Shown here: one piece after another, positions 1-9,692 of the stretch
Layout: every line of letters begins with the position of its first letter
How positions within the stretch are numbered: the first letter of the stretch is position 1
Assembly: GCA_023525715.1 (NCBI GenBank)
Contig: CM042016.1
Span: 77,058,382 to 77,122,381 of the forward strand
DNA length: 64,000 bases
Direction: 5' to 3'
Source of the DNA: Cichorium intybus
Lineage: Eukaryota > Streptophyta > Magnoliopsida > Asterales > Asteraceae
The notes under the pieces: generated by a model
The model's input: the letters and a program-made list of their open reading frames with translations, nothing else
Told to the model about the DNA's origin: nothing
The model's database searches: none
Made by a program: the position numbers and the translations under genes

Positions 1-2006
1 TAGCAAGTTAACAAGCCTCTGCTATCCTTGACCATAGCTGACAACTGACCCATAATTCTCTCTCCTTTCTGATTCTCGCTCTTGCTTGCTTCCACCTGAG
101 CTTCCCTTATCAGCTCGAGTAGTGGTGCCACAACCGTCATTTTAAGACAAATGCCCCGAAGGGGCACACCCACAACCTTACGACTTTGAGCATCCGCCAC
201 TACATTGGCTTTTCCAGGATGATAGTGAATCTCACAATCATAGTCCTTCAATACATCTAACCATCTTCTCTGTCTCATATTAAGATTCGCCTGATCCATC
301 AGATACTTCAAACTCTTGTGGTCTGTATAGATGGTACACTTCACTCCATACAAAAAGTGTCTCCAAATCATGAGAGCAAAGACCACGGCTCCCAATTCCA
401 AGTCATGAGTGGGATAGTTAGCCTCATGGGGCTTTAGCTGTCACGAGGCGTAAGCAATCACCCTGCCTCGTTGCATTAAGACTGCCCCTAACCCAGAGAT
501 AGATGCATCACAATAAACCACCATATCCTCCATGCCTTCAGGCAAAGTCAAAACTGGAGCTTCACACAATTTCCGCCGTAAAGTCTCCAAAAGCTTGCTG
601 CTGCTCCTCACCCCACCGAAAAGTAGCGTTTTTCTTAGTTAGATGAGTCAAAGGTACCGCAACCTTTGAGAAGTCTTGGATGAAACGACGATAATAACCA
701 GCCAGACCTAAGAAACTTCTAATCTCTGAGGGAGTCTTCGGAACCTCCCACCGCATCACGGCCTCCACCTTAGTTGGGTCTACCATGATTCCTTGCTCGT
801 TGACAATGTGACCCAAAAACTGAACCTCCCGCAGTGAAAAGTCACACTTGGATAATTTTGCATAAAGCTTCTCCTTCCTTAAGGTCTCCAATACCTCCCT
901 TAAATGTTGTTCGTGTTACTCCCTACTCCGAGAGTAGATTAAGATGTCGTCAATGAAAACTATAACCGACCAATCCAACATTGGTCGACACACCCGATTC
1001 ATTAAGTCCATAAAAGCTGCAGGGGCATTGGTCAATCCAAACAGCATCACTACAAACTCGAAGTGGCCGTACCTCGTCCGAAAAGCCGTTTTCGGGATGT
1101 CTTCCTCCCGCACTCGCATTTGATGGTATTCTGACCGCAAATCAATTTTTGAAAACCACGAAGTGCCCTGCAGTTGATCGAATAAGTCGTCGATGCGAGG
1201 TAATGGATATCGATTCCTCACCGTAAGCTTGTTCAGCTCACGATAATCTATGCACATCCTATTGGAACCATCCTTCTTTTTAACAAATAAAATAGGCGCT
1301 CCCCACGGTGAACAACTGGGTCGAATAAATCCTTTATCCAGTAATTCCCGAAGTTGAATAGACAACTCCAGCATCTCTGGAGGCGCAAGACGGTACGGTG
1401 CTTTAGCTATCGGAGCCGCACCGGGAGTTAAGTCGATCTTAAATTCCACCTGTATCTCTGGTGGTACGCCGGGCAGGTCCTCGGGAAAAACATCAGGAAA
1501 CTCCTGCACCACCGGTATATCATCTGCTTTCTGCTGTGACTTGTTTTCTCGTGCGTCTAAAACATATGCCACAAATCTCGAACCTCCATGTTGTAAATGT
1601 CTCCGTGCACTAGCAGCTGAACAGAAGACTGCACCTCGATTCCTTCTCTCGCCCTGCACAACTAGCTCTCCCCCACTTGGGGTTTGAATCCACAACCGTT
1701 TGTTCTTACAATTAATCCATGATTCATGATGACCCAACAAATCGATACCGATGATGACTCGAGAGTCACTCAAAGGTATAAGGATGAGATCGATCGGAAA
1801 CTTTATTCCTTGAAGCACTACTTCACATCCCCGATAAACACTAGTCGCTTGCACGGTTTTATCATCCGCAATTTCTACTTCTAACGGACGATGAAGAGTC
1901 CCTAATGCAACACCGACACTCTTTCCCAGAACGGCAAACACAAGAGAATGACTAGCACCCGAATCGAAGAATACAAAAGTAGACGTAGAGTTGACTAAGA
2001 ATGTTC
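1..2006 (-). pseudogene. pol: Gypsy 1 pol: protease, reverse transcriptase, RNase H (partial, broken)
   Basis: On the minus strand the protease active-site triad D-S-G-A-S lies at about 1958-1972. An open stretch to 916 carries the RT core, with the IDYRELNKLT and VIVFIDDILIYS blocks that hold the catalytic FIDD. 562-891 continues the RT thumb (FLGLAGYYRRFI) and 1-560 the RNase H (YTDHKSLKYLMDQ, HPGKANVVADA). Breaks seen: a stop just before 916, a frame change near 575, and a TGA in the RNase H near 440. The substitutions LRSGYHQ to LRSEYHQ and MPFGLTN to MLFGLTN fit G-to-A and C-to-T decay. The normal product copies the element RNA into DNA in cytoplasmic particles. Integrase is outside the window. 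Confidence 0.9.
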
Positions 2007-2071
2007 CTAATCAAGCATAATAATACATTAAATTCGTACACCAAAGCATGAGGCAAGTAAAGAAAGAGTAC
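2007..2071 (-). other. Candidate 65-nt intron between gag and protease of gypsy 1
   Basis: The gag frame ends in V-T-G and then enters a 65-nt stretch with stops. The protease frame opens directly after it with T-F-L-V-N-S ahead of the D-S-G triad. The stretch starts GTACTC and ends TTGATTAG on the minus strand. Removing exactly GT to AG joins the two frames in phase and gives the family's usual V-T-G-T-F wording. The equivalent place in gypsy 3 (near 43460) is uninterrupted. A 65-nt intron is at the short limit for plants, so a small insertion that happens to have GT-AG ends is the alternative. Confidence 0.45.
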
Positions 2072-3211
2072 CCGTAACGACGTCGGGCGCATCCTGCGCC
2101 TCCTCGGCGGTCATGACGAATGCTCGACCCTTGGTTTTAGGGGTTTCCCCTTTCCCCTGCCTACCATCAGTAATTCGAAGAGTAGTGGGCGTTGGATTTT
2201 GGACCGTCCCCCGAGTCAGAAGGGGACACTGGGCCTTGAAGTGGCCCACCTGATTACAATTAAAACAAATCTTGACCTCCTGTCGGCAATCCTTGGCATA
2301 GTGGCCTTCCTTTCCACACTTATGACATATTAGTACCCAGCAACGCCCTTCATGATTCTTCCTACACTTATTACACTTACCCAGACTCCTTTGCCCTTGC
2401 TTTCCCTGATCTGCCCCTCGAAACGTCTTTGACGCCTGCTGAGTCTGAGTAGGCACCGGACGCTTCTATCTTTGTTGGGTTTCCAATTCCAACTCTCGGG
2501 CCCGAGCGGCCGCGATCATATCAGTGAGAGTTTGGTGCCTAGCAGCAGACACAAATTCCCGAATGTTTGTATGAAGCATCGCCAAATATCGAGTCATCCT
2601 CATGCGCTCAATTGCCGCAAACTCTGGACAGAATATTGCTCTTTTGTTAAACTTTTTGGTGATCCCCATCACCGTCTCAGTGATCTGGGTCCGATTCAGG
2701 TATTCCTGTGCCAAGCGTTCCATTTCCACCTTTGGACCATACTCCAGTTTGAACTGTTCCTTGAATTGCGGCCACGTAATAGCATCCAACTGAGTAGAGG
2801 TAGATCTTTCGTTCGTATTTCCCACCAATCTTTCGCACCCTCTCTCAGAAGATTCACCGCAAATGTTACCTTGGAGTTCTCAGGACATGAACAGGTGCAG
2901 AAGGCACCCTCTATCGCAGAAATCCACCGCATACTGACAATCGGATCCCTGCCCCCATCAAACATCAGAGGCGAACAAGCCGAAAAGTCCTTATAACTTG
3001 CATCCCTGGCCCGTGAAGTGCCCTGAGTAGCCAGTCGCTCCTCGAGCATTGCCCATAGCTCAGCCTTAATTGTACCAAAGAACTGAAGTATCGCAGCCAA
3101 CACTTCTCGCGAAACCTCCTCCGCTATCAGGTTGCGGAGATTTTCATCAGTTGACCCTTCCCCGTTCGAGGCACCCGCATCTTCCCCACCGTTACTTCGT
3201 GTGATTGCCAT
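2072..3211 (-). pseudogene. gag: Gypsy 1 gag with two zinc knuckles (frameshifted)
   Basis: The ATG at 3211 opens MAITRSNGGEDAG and continues through a retrotransposon gag core (FDGGRDPIVSMRWISAIEG, then KDWWE). The frame changes near 2800, and 2466-2828 continues with the gag tail. A single TAG near 2466 separates this from 2072-2456, which holds two CCHC knuckles (CHKCGKEGHYAKDC and CFNCNQVGHFKAQC). Gag forms the particle and the knuckles bind the element RNA. Both knuckles keep all metal ligands. The frame stays open past 2072 to 2028 if the candidate intron is not removed. Confidence 0.88.
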
Positions 3212-3970
3212 TCTGAAATGCGCAATAAGTTTGATATCAATATTCGGGTCACTCCTATCTACCCAACCACTTGACTTTCTAGGACTTTGGTTGACTACTC
3301 TTGGCTCAAGCGTGAATCATGTGCTTTCGGTAGAACTGGCCTGGTACTACCTTCCATACATACTCGCCCTTATTCCAAGTTCATCAACCATCCTCCTAAA
3401 ATGTCGTATATACACTAAAAACCACTTCCTATGAACCCTGTGATCATGCACAGTGGTGCCTAATCATTTGATCAAACTCTCCATCCCACACGTGCCTAAG
3501 AGAACTACTGCTAACGTCGTCGAGTCGCCTTACGGACGCACAGCCGTACACAATCGGGAATAAGATAGACGTTTGAATACTGATCTACCCTAAAGTCACA
3601 ACCAAACAAGGAACAACCAGTAAGGCCAGACCAAGAATTCTTTAGGCTATCTTACCCTAATTGTATATAACCTGCCAGCATTCACTAAGCAACCTAACCA
3701 CACTAGCATAAAATTCCCAAGCAGCACATATTGCACAAAACAGTCCATAGAGTATATTATCCAGGAAATTCTACATCCTAGTATAATACGCAGCACAAAC
3801 ATGACATGGGTAATTGGGAATCACAAAACTTACTTGAGCTTGGTTGACGGTTCATATCGCATCTTCTCTTATTTAATTTAACTTTCCAAAAACATTTTCT
3901 TAACAAAATCGCTCAGTCCTAAGTTTGAGTTTGGATTCCCAATACATTTCATCCAAATCCCTCAAACCAA
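3212..3970 (-). other. Gypsy 1 untranslated leader
   Basis: This 759-bp stretch lies between the primer site and the gag ATG. I see no coding region in it. It is the expected position of the leader and packaging region. Confidence 0.7.
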
Positions 3971-3983
3971 GGCTCTGGTACCA
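3971..3983 (-). other. Primer binding site, initiator tRNA-Met type
   Basis: On the minus strand the 13 bases read TGGTACCAGAGCC, one base off the usual plant TGGTATCAGAGC complement of tRNA-iMet. Three bases separate it from the LTR edge at 3987. Confidence 0.88.
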
Positions 3984-4324
3984 ATTTGTAATGCCCCAAA
4001 TTCCAAGATTATAAAATTTTCTTTATTACCAAGGTTCCAACAAAATCTTTATTTCAAAAAGTAAAACTGTTCAACATATTTATTAAACCAACAGCAGAAT
4101 ATTTGAAAATCATAACATAGTTCATTAAAATAAATCTCCTGTATGCGATGCGCTGCCGTCAAGCCTTGCCCTTCCCTTTGTCATTTGAAATACCTGAAAT
4201 GTTATAAAATCAACGGGTAAGCTTAAAGCTTAGTGAGTCCACAAATTACCATACATGCCCACATATTAAACAACCCGTTCTCGAGAAGGACCCGACCCTA
4301 CACGCCATACAACATTTACGGGCG

Positions 4325-4462
4325 TCCATCATACAACAGCTATGGACACGGGAAGGTTCTACCCATCATACAACAGCTATGGGTTCCTGGTTATGGCCCA
4401 ACCCATCATACAACAACTATGGAACAAGGCAATAGTCCAACTCACCATACAACAGCTACGAG
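4325..4462. repeat. Tandem repeats inside the gypsy 1 LTR
   Basis: Four imperfect copies of CATACAACAGCTATG, each within a unit of roughly 30-45 bp that also carries runs such as CCCATCAT, are spaced across this stretch. Similar short LTR-internal arrays occur at 32205-32330 and 39930-40113 in other elements of the window. Confidence 0.8.
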
Positions 4463-5278
4463 GGGACACGCATCAGTATTGAGCCCAACAACAAATAATC
4501 ACAGATATAGAGCAAATCATACAACTGTAAATAATATACAAGATGCCTAACATGCAACATCATATAGTAAGGTGAGGATACTCACCTGATTCATAACCGT
4601 GTAAATATTCTCTAATATCCAACTTAGCTCGTCCACACACCTAAATCCCACATACACAACATGTCAAGCACTGACCAAACTCCTATAGACTTCCCTAAAG
4701 GTCAGACCCAACGTTTGGTAACCAACATTGGTCGAAAATAAGCTTTTGGGTCAAACAGCCGCTCGCCGCGGCGCGACCTTTCTCTTACGCGTCGCGGACT
4801 ATCATTACACTTAGGGGGTTTTACTCGAACCCACGTCGCCGACATAGCCTGTCCGCGTCGCAGACTCGTAATAGTCCGAAATCCTCTTTTTGCTCTTAAC
4901 CAGTACAACCATCGATTAGGGTTCCTCTCTACACTCTTCTGGGGATCAGAAACTACCCTAAGGTCACTCTCTTATGGACATGCAAGTCCATACATGTCCA
5001 TGGTCCAAACCCTAAGTGTTACAAGTCATCTAAGGCTACAAACCCATGGGTAACACCCTATGACGAGATGAAAAGGAAAAGTCAGAAAAGTAAATCTCCT
5101 TACCTTACTTCTAAATCGAAGTGATGCCCACGATCCGTTACAAGCCTTCTCTCGCCTTGGATCTCCTTATTCTAATCTCCAAAAACCTTCAAAGCCTTGA
5201 AACCAAAGAGCCTCTGCTGAAACCAGTCGACTCTACTCTAGGAAACTTCCAAAAAGACGAACCCTAGGGCTGGGACCC

Positions 5279-5286
5279 TTTATATA
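5279..5286 (-). promoter_or_regulatory. TATA box of the gypsy 1 LTR
   Basis: The minus strand reads CTATATAAAGGG about 145 bp inside the upstream LTR edge. The CGCG-rich cluster at 5323-5415 lies just upstream of it. Confidence 0.65.
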
Positions 5287-5430
5287 GGCGTTTAAATCCG
5301 AATTAGGGTTTTTTCATAACTGTGTCGCGCCGCGCCGCAGATACTCCCAAGCCGCGTCGCGCGTACAAAATCATTTGCGAATCTAGATCCTTCCCGAGCC
5401 GCACCGCGCCTCGGTGGAACGGGTCTTACA

Positions 5431-5814
5431 CTCTCCATCCCTAGGCTTGCTGTTAGTGAATGCTTTGACCACCTCACTCCTTTCGATGCGTTCTTGCTTG
5501 CGGAAATTTTTCGCGAGCTCTTTGTGCATCTCGTAAGGCCCATAGTCCTCATAAATACGCTGTAGTTCAAGGTTCATGGTAGCGATCATGATGCAAGCCA
5601 CTTTGGTTGCATCATCAACTAGCTCGATTTCCTCTGGAGTAGCAGTATCTGGGTCAACCTCAACTAGCTCTTTGTGTTCAAACCTTAGAGCCATTTTGAT
5701 TTTGCGGATCCAGTCATTGTAGTTAGTGCCGTCCAACGTCACTTTTGAGCATAATGACAGAATCGAGGTGACATTACCGGGATTCGAGTGGGGAACGGAT
5801 TGGTCAGAAGACAT
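5431..5814 (-). pseudogene. gag: Copia 1 gag, N-terminal fragment cut by gypsy 1
   Basis: The ATG at 5814 opens MSSDQSVPHSN and continues with the copia gag signature L-D-G-T-N-Y-N-D-W-I-R-K. The frame is open for about 128 codons to R-D-G-E, where the gypsy 1 LTR begins. Codons after that point belong to the LTR and are not gag. The zinc knuckle and pol are missing from the window. The visible part has no internal lesion. Confidence 0.85.
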
Positions 5815-7060
5815 CTTCTGAACAAGAAGAAGGTAGTGTTAATTAGACATTATAAAATAATCCTTATATTCACCCAAGAATAAATATAAGGCTAGGATCC
5901 TACAATAACAATCTACAATATCGAAGAGGGATGCCGTAAGCTATATTGTAAATTTTATAAGGTAGGCGAATGACGATTCAGCCAATTCGTCCGCGGAAAA
6001 ATAATCTAATTATAATGGAATTCCTAGTTTCTTTTTAGATTTATTGAACTGTTCAATAGCATGTTTTAATCTCAGGAATGCCCCGCTTGTTTGTGACTGG
6101 GATACCGAGGATCACAAACCGGGTGTGAATAACCATGCAAATTCGATCGATACTCTCGAAATCAATTGTCATCTCTAATTAACGTGCCGGTTAACCACAC
6201 ACGCTCCGTTAGTAATGACAAAATTGAGAAACCCATTGCGACTCTTTGCGGACCCCAGTTGGCGTGCCGGTAAACCACACACGCTCCACCAACGTTCCAC
6301 AAAGTGCAATGTGCAATTTCATGGATTAGCACCAATTCACATTTTTAAACCTAAAGTAACTAGATTGGGATTTGTTTAAAATTCTAGTACTTTCAATTAT
6401 AGCATTATACTTTTAGAGGCTTAGCGGTTCTATCAAACCAGTTCGGCTAACGACACTCGACTGACCAGGAGAGCGGTGGGTAAGAGTAGATATCCTTAAA
6501 CTACCATTTTATAGGCAGTCGCCTTATACCCTCTTCATAGGACAGTTTTGTGAATGAGCCCTACTAACGGTAAGACTAACCAATTTTCTTATATATAAAT
6601 ATTAACTTTTAATCATAAATATATAAGATATATTTTAATCTTATTAAAATATTTTAGAATTAATTTATTCATAATTTTCGCAAATTTTAATCTATTTTTC
6701 GAAAATTTTAAATTAATCCTTTAAGCTTATTTAATTTATCTTTTAATTAACAATTAATTAAATTAATTAAATATAAGATAGATGACACAAATTAATCAAA
6801 TTAATTTACCTATCTTAAACCCCTAATGGTTCGAAAATAGCAAGTTAGGGTTTAAGTGTTCGAGTTATTTTATTAATCCAATTACCAAAAATAACAACTT
6901 ACTAACCAAGGCAAGCAAAAGGGGGGACCATTGGGGTTGGCGACTAGGGTTAGGAAATCCTAGCCTTGAAATCGATCAAGGCCCTTCCCAAGGGTTTATT
7001 TTCGCACAAAAACCCTAAGGCACAAATAGTTCATAACAATTCACAAGAAAACAAAGCCAT
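5815..7060 (-). other. Copia 1 untranslated leader
   Basis: This 1.2-kb AT-rich stretch without coding potential lies between primer site and gag. It shares long blocks with the copia 6 leader near 55550-55800 (for example GTGACTGGGATACCGA and GTGAATAACCATGCAAAT), so the leader is a conserved part of this family. The CACGCTCC-bearing segment occurs twice, at 6180-6215 and 6258-6292. Confidence 0.75.
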
Positions 7061-7073
7061 AGCTCTGATACCA
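7061..7073 (-). other. Primer binding site of copia 1, tRNA-Met type
   Basis: The minus strand reads TGGTATCAGAGCT, a perfect match to the usual plant initiator-tRNA complement, one base from the LTR edge at 7075. Confidence 0.92.
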
Positions 7074-7074
7074 T

Positions 7075-7815
7075 TGAAGGGTTTTGAAGCAATCAATGAA
7101 CAAATAAAATCCTAAGTTCACATGCAACCCTAGAAAGATCTATGTTTTCTTCTGTGAAGATATAAACTAAAAACCTAAGGCCAACATTTATTTCTAAAGA
7201 TCAAATAAAGAATAACCAACCTTTTGATCTTGTTCTTGAAGCTAGCAGCAAACAGATCCTGCCTCAAATGTAAGTCACACCCAAAGCAAGGAGGAGAAAA
7301 TCCAGCAAAGTTATTCTGGTTGAAAGTTGGCGCAGAAAAGGAGTTACCAGGGGTCTCCTTTTATAGCCTCCAAGGGTTACAGCTGAAACCCTAAGGAGCC
7401 TCCTTAGTGGGCAATCCTGTTGACCACTTGGACCAGACTTCTTAAACCCTAATTAGGGTTTTCGCCACCCTTGGAAGAAGCCTCCAAGGTGGCGCCAAAT
7501 CTAGACCCCTGGCTTCTGGTTTGTCAGTTATTGAACTATTGAATAATTACAAACAAGTCCCTGCACCTCTAATTAATTTATTTAATCACTAAATTAAATT
7601 CAATTAATTCTAGATTAAATCTCAATTAATTAACATATTAACACGTAAAATTATTAATAAACTATTTATTTATTTCTATTGATTTATTAAATAATTAATA
7701 AATCAACCTTTCACTCTACTGAAACCTCCAACTATGAGGGCAACCCAAATGGACTTTGCTTCAATTAACAAGTTAAATACAATTACAAGTCATGGCTTAG
7801 GCACAAAATCCAACA
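7075..7815 (-). repeat. Copia 1 5' LTR (741 bp)
   Basis: The plus strand begins TGAAGGGTTTTG and ends AAATCCAACA, TG...CA. The copia 6 LTR at 56461-57240 has matching ends and internal wording, so the two belong to one family. A TATAAAA box on the minus strand lies at 7359-7365 and is followed by GGAGACC, the same context as in the copia 2 LTR. Confidence 0.88.
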
Positions 7816-8228
7816 GATACAACCTCGATGGCCAATCGAAGTAGGTGATACTTATCTTTTTCATTGCTACGACGTCCATGAAACGTTGTAGGGGGTACAT
7901 TCTAGTGGATAGCTCGGTTATAGGACTCACTATAAACATTGATGGTTTCTCAAAAACTCACACATTATTTATAAGTATGGTATTATTTATGGTTTTTCAA
8001 AGGTTCTTTACAAACTTATTTATAAATATGGTATTACTTATGGTTTTTCAAAGGTTCTTTACAAACATCATTTATAAGTATGGATTTACTTACAAAGAAA
8101 ATACTTTTATTTATTTTTAAAAGAATTACTGCTATGTTAAGCAGAAAACCTATAACTCTCACCAACCTTGTGTTGACCCTCAAAACTACATGTATTCTCA
8201 GGAAATCAGTTAGCCCTTCAGAAGATGG
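7816..8228 (+). repeat. Gypsy 2 5' LTR remnant
   Basis: This stretch aligns with 28979-29339 of the 3' LTR nearly base for base. It differs by an extra 51-bp tandem copy (7976-8026 and 8027-8077), which the other LTR has once. Its left end is cut by copia 1 and its right end stops at GAAGATGG, where RT sequence begins. Confidence 0.9.
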
Positions 8229-8441
8229 GAGTTGAACAAACTCACCATCAAGAACCGATATCCACTCCCAAGGATCGATGACCTGTTCCGTCAACTACAA
8301 GGATCCTGCGTCAACTCAAAGATTGAACCGAGGTCTGGCTATCATGAACTCAGAGTTCTAGAAGCAGACATCCTAAAGACGGCATTCAGCACTCGGTATG
8401 GTCACTACGAGTTCCTGGGTATGCCCTTCGGGCTGACCAAC
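8229..8441 (+). pseudogene. pol: Gypsy 2 reverse transcriptase, N-terminal fragment
   Basis: In frame from 8229 it reads ELNKLTIKNRYPLPRIDDLF through GHYEFLGMPFGLTN, the RT palm region upstream of the catalytic aspartates. It stops at CCAAC, where copia 2 is inserted, and resumes in frame at 24815 with A-P-A-V-F-M-D. The start is not a real start: the fragment is fused to LTR sequence by deletion. Changes such as DLRSGYHQ to EPRSGYHE indicate decay. Confidence 0.9.
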
Positions 8442-8656
8442 TGTTAGTGCTAAAGTCAGATCGTTGGCCAACTCATCATTTGATGTGTTTTGGATGTAGT
8501 GTTAATCTCTTTATTTCGATGGAATGTTAGACAAGTATTTTGTATGAATGATCTAAGTAATGAACAAATATTTATGTCTTGAATGTGATATTTAAATGTG
8601 CCTTATATCTATAATTATTGTCTTGGATAAGTTGTGTTCTGATAATCTTATAGACG

Positions 8657-8682
8657 TCCGAAATCCAGTCTTGGATTTCGGA
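8657..8682. repeat. Perfect 11-bp inverted repeat in the copia 2 LTR
   Basis: TCCGAAATCCA and its exact complement flank a 4-base loop. The 3' LTR has it too, near 23960-23985. Related half-sites (GGATTTCGGA, TTCGGAAATCC) recur at about 8730-8745 and 8840-8850, so the hairpin is the best of a cluster of TTCGG-type motifs upstream of the TATA box. Confidence 0.8.
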
Positions 8683-9158
8683 ACTCCAAATTATATCGAG
8701 ATCAGAAGGTACACTTCTCGAAAGACATAGTTCGGAAATCCATACTCCGAACTAACTTAGAAGACCATTCAAGACCATCAAAGATAATATTCCCAAGATA
8801 CTCTGATTCAGAAATGCCAGGACTCCAAAATCCTCTCAGGATTTCGGATTATCAATATGATCAACTTATAGGAACTATCATACTTAATCATTCTACAAAG
8901 AAGACTGAAGATCTGAAGATCATCTTGAAGATAAGGCAAAGGATAAGCACTTCAACGTATAGGATATGATTAGACTAGATCAGGCGTGGCCTTTTAGAAG
9001 TATGTCGATTGTACTTAGTGTATTATTTTAATCTAGATAAGCCACCCTAGTCTGACATTGTATTATTATATTAGTTTTATCCTTCTTGTCTGACTGAAGA
9101 CAGACGTGTTGTCTACTCTTCAGTCCATAGGTCTTTATCCAAAAGTCTTCCCTTATCC

Positions 9159-9165
9159 TATAAAA
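9159..9165 (+). promoter_or_regulatory. TATA box of the copia 2 LTR
   Basis: The sequence CTATAAAAGGGAGACC sits about 350 bp before the LTR end; the 3' LTR has it at 24462-24468. It is the likely promoter for the gag-pol RNA. Confidence 0.75.
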
Positions 9166-9513
9166 GGGAGACCACGTCCATCTTCAGTCCTCATGAATTT
9201 GAGAGACTTTGTGTAACACTTTTACATTTATCAATACAATCTCTCATTCCATCAACTCTCCAATTCTTATCTGCATTTCCTTCAGTCTTTACATTTCCTG
9301 CATCTTAAATTTCTTGTCTTTACATTTCTTGTTATCTAACTGTTAATTTACTTTATGTATTGTTGAGCTATTGATCTTTTCTAAGTACTTATTACATTTC
9401 GCAAACCAACTCAAGTCTTCGGACTTGTCCTCTTCCGAAACTTCCTAGTTTCGGAACTTTACTTTCTGCAATCTTACTTTCCGCACTTACTTAGAATATT
9501 TGGCGACAACAAT

Positions 9514-9525
9514 TGGTATCAGAGC
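9514..9525 (+). other. Primer binding site of copia 2, tRNA-Met type
   Basis: TGGTATCAGAGC, a perfect match, lies two bases after the LTR end. Confidence 0.95.
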
Positions 9526-9692
9526 TTGAATAGCTGTCTATAAGATTCTAAGTGCCTAGTTTCCTCAAAACCCTGGCTGTAGCAACAACCTTAGAATCCT
9601 CTGTGGATCATTGCATGCTATTATAGCTCAAACTCTCAAAACTCTCTCTCTTTCGTTTCAAAACAGTTCGGACTCTTCCCTTCTTACCCAAA

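Larger units (their letters stand above)
1..5430 (-). mobile_element. Gypsy 1: Tekay-like Ty3 retrotransposon, 5' LTR and gag-pol, runs off window
   Basis: Reading on the minus strand from 5430 the order is LTR, primer site, leader, gag with zinc knuckles, protease, reverse transcriptase and RNase H, which is the Ty3/gypsy order. The far LTR and integrase lie before base 1. The LTR begins TGTAA on the plus strand at 3987 and ends TTACA at 5430, a short inverted repeat typical of LTR ends. It interrupts the gag of copia 1, so it is the younger of the two. Clade assignment (Tekay/Del chromovirus) rests on RT and protease wording similar to that family; no chromodomain is in the window to confirm it. 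Confidence 0.9.
3987..5430 (-). repeat. Gypsy 1 5' LTR (1,444 bp)
   Basis: The plus strand reads TGTAATGCCCC at 3987 and GGGTCTTACA at 5421-5430, giving TG...CA ends. The right edge falls inside the copia 1 gag frame and the next five bases are CTCTC, the expected target duplication, whose partner lies outside the window. A TATA box is at 5279-5286. GC-rich CGCG-bearing clusters are at 4764-4864 and 5323-5415. A fragment of a related LTR promoter lies at 29579-29760. Confidence 0.9.
5431..7815 (-). mobile_element. Copia 1: Ty1/copia element, 5' LTR, leader and start of gag only
   Basis: On the minus strand from 7815 the order is a 741-bp LTR, a tRNA-Met primer site, a leader of about 1.2 kb and the first 128 codons of gag, which gypsy 1 cuts at 5430. 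The rest of the element should lie before base 1. It inserted into the left LTR remnant of gypsy 2: the bases after its edge (GATAC then AACCTCG) align with GCTAC-AACCTCG at 28979-28990 of the other gypsy 2 LTR. Confidence 0.85.
8442..9511 (+). repeat. Copia 2 5' LTR (1,070 bp)
   Basis: Begins TGTTAGTGCTAAAG and ends TTGGCGACAACA. It has the same length as the 3' LTR. It contains a perfect hairpin (8657-8682), many TTCGGA/TCCGAA motifs and a TATA box at 9159. Confidence 0.95.

Noticed and set aside
4233..4550. 105-codon frame with repeated Y-N-S-Y-G-type words
   Set aside because: Produced by the LTR tandem array at 4325-4462; LTR position and lack of context argue against a gene.
7845..8120. 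91-codon plus frame and its minus partner at 8034-8294
   Set aside because: Lies in LTR sequence shared with 28979-29339; the length comes from an AT-rich 51-bp duplication, not coding.
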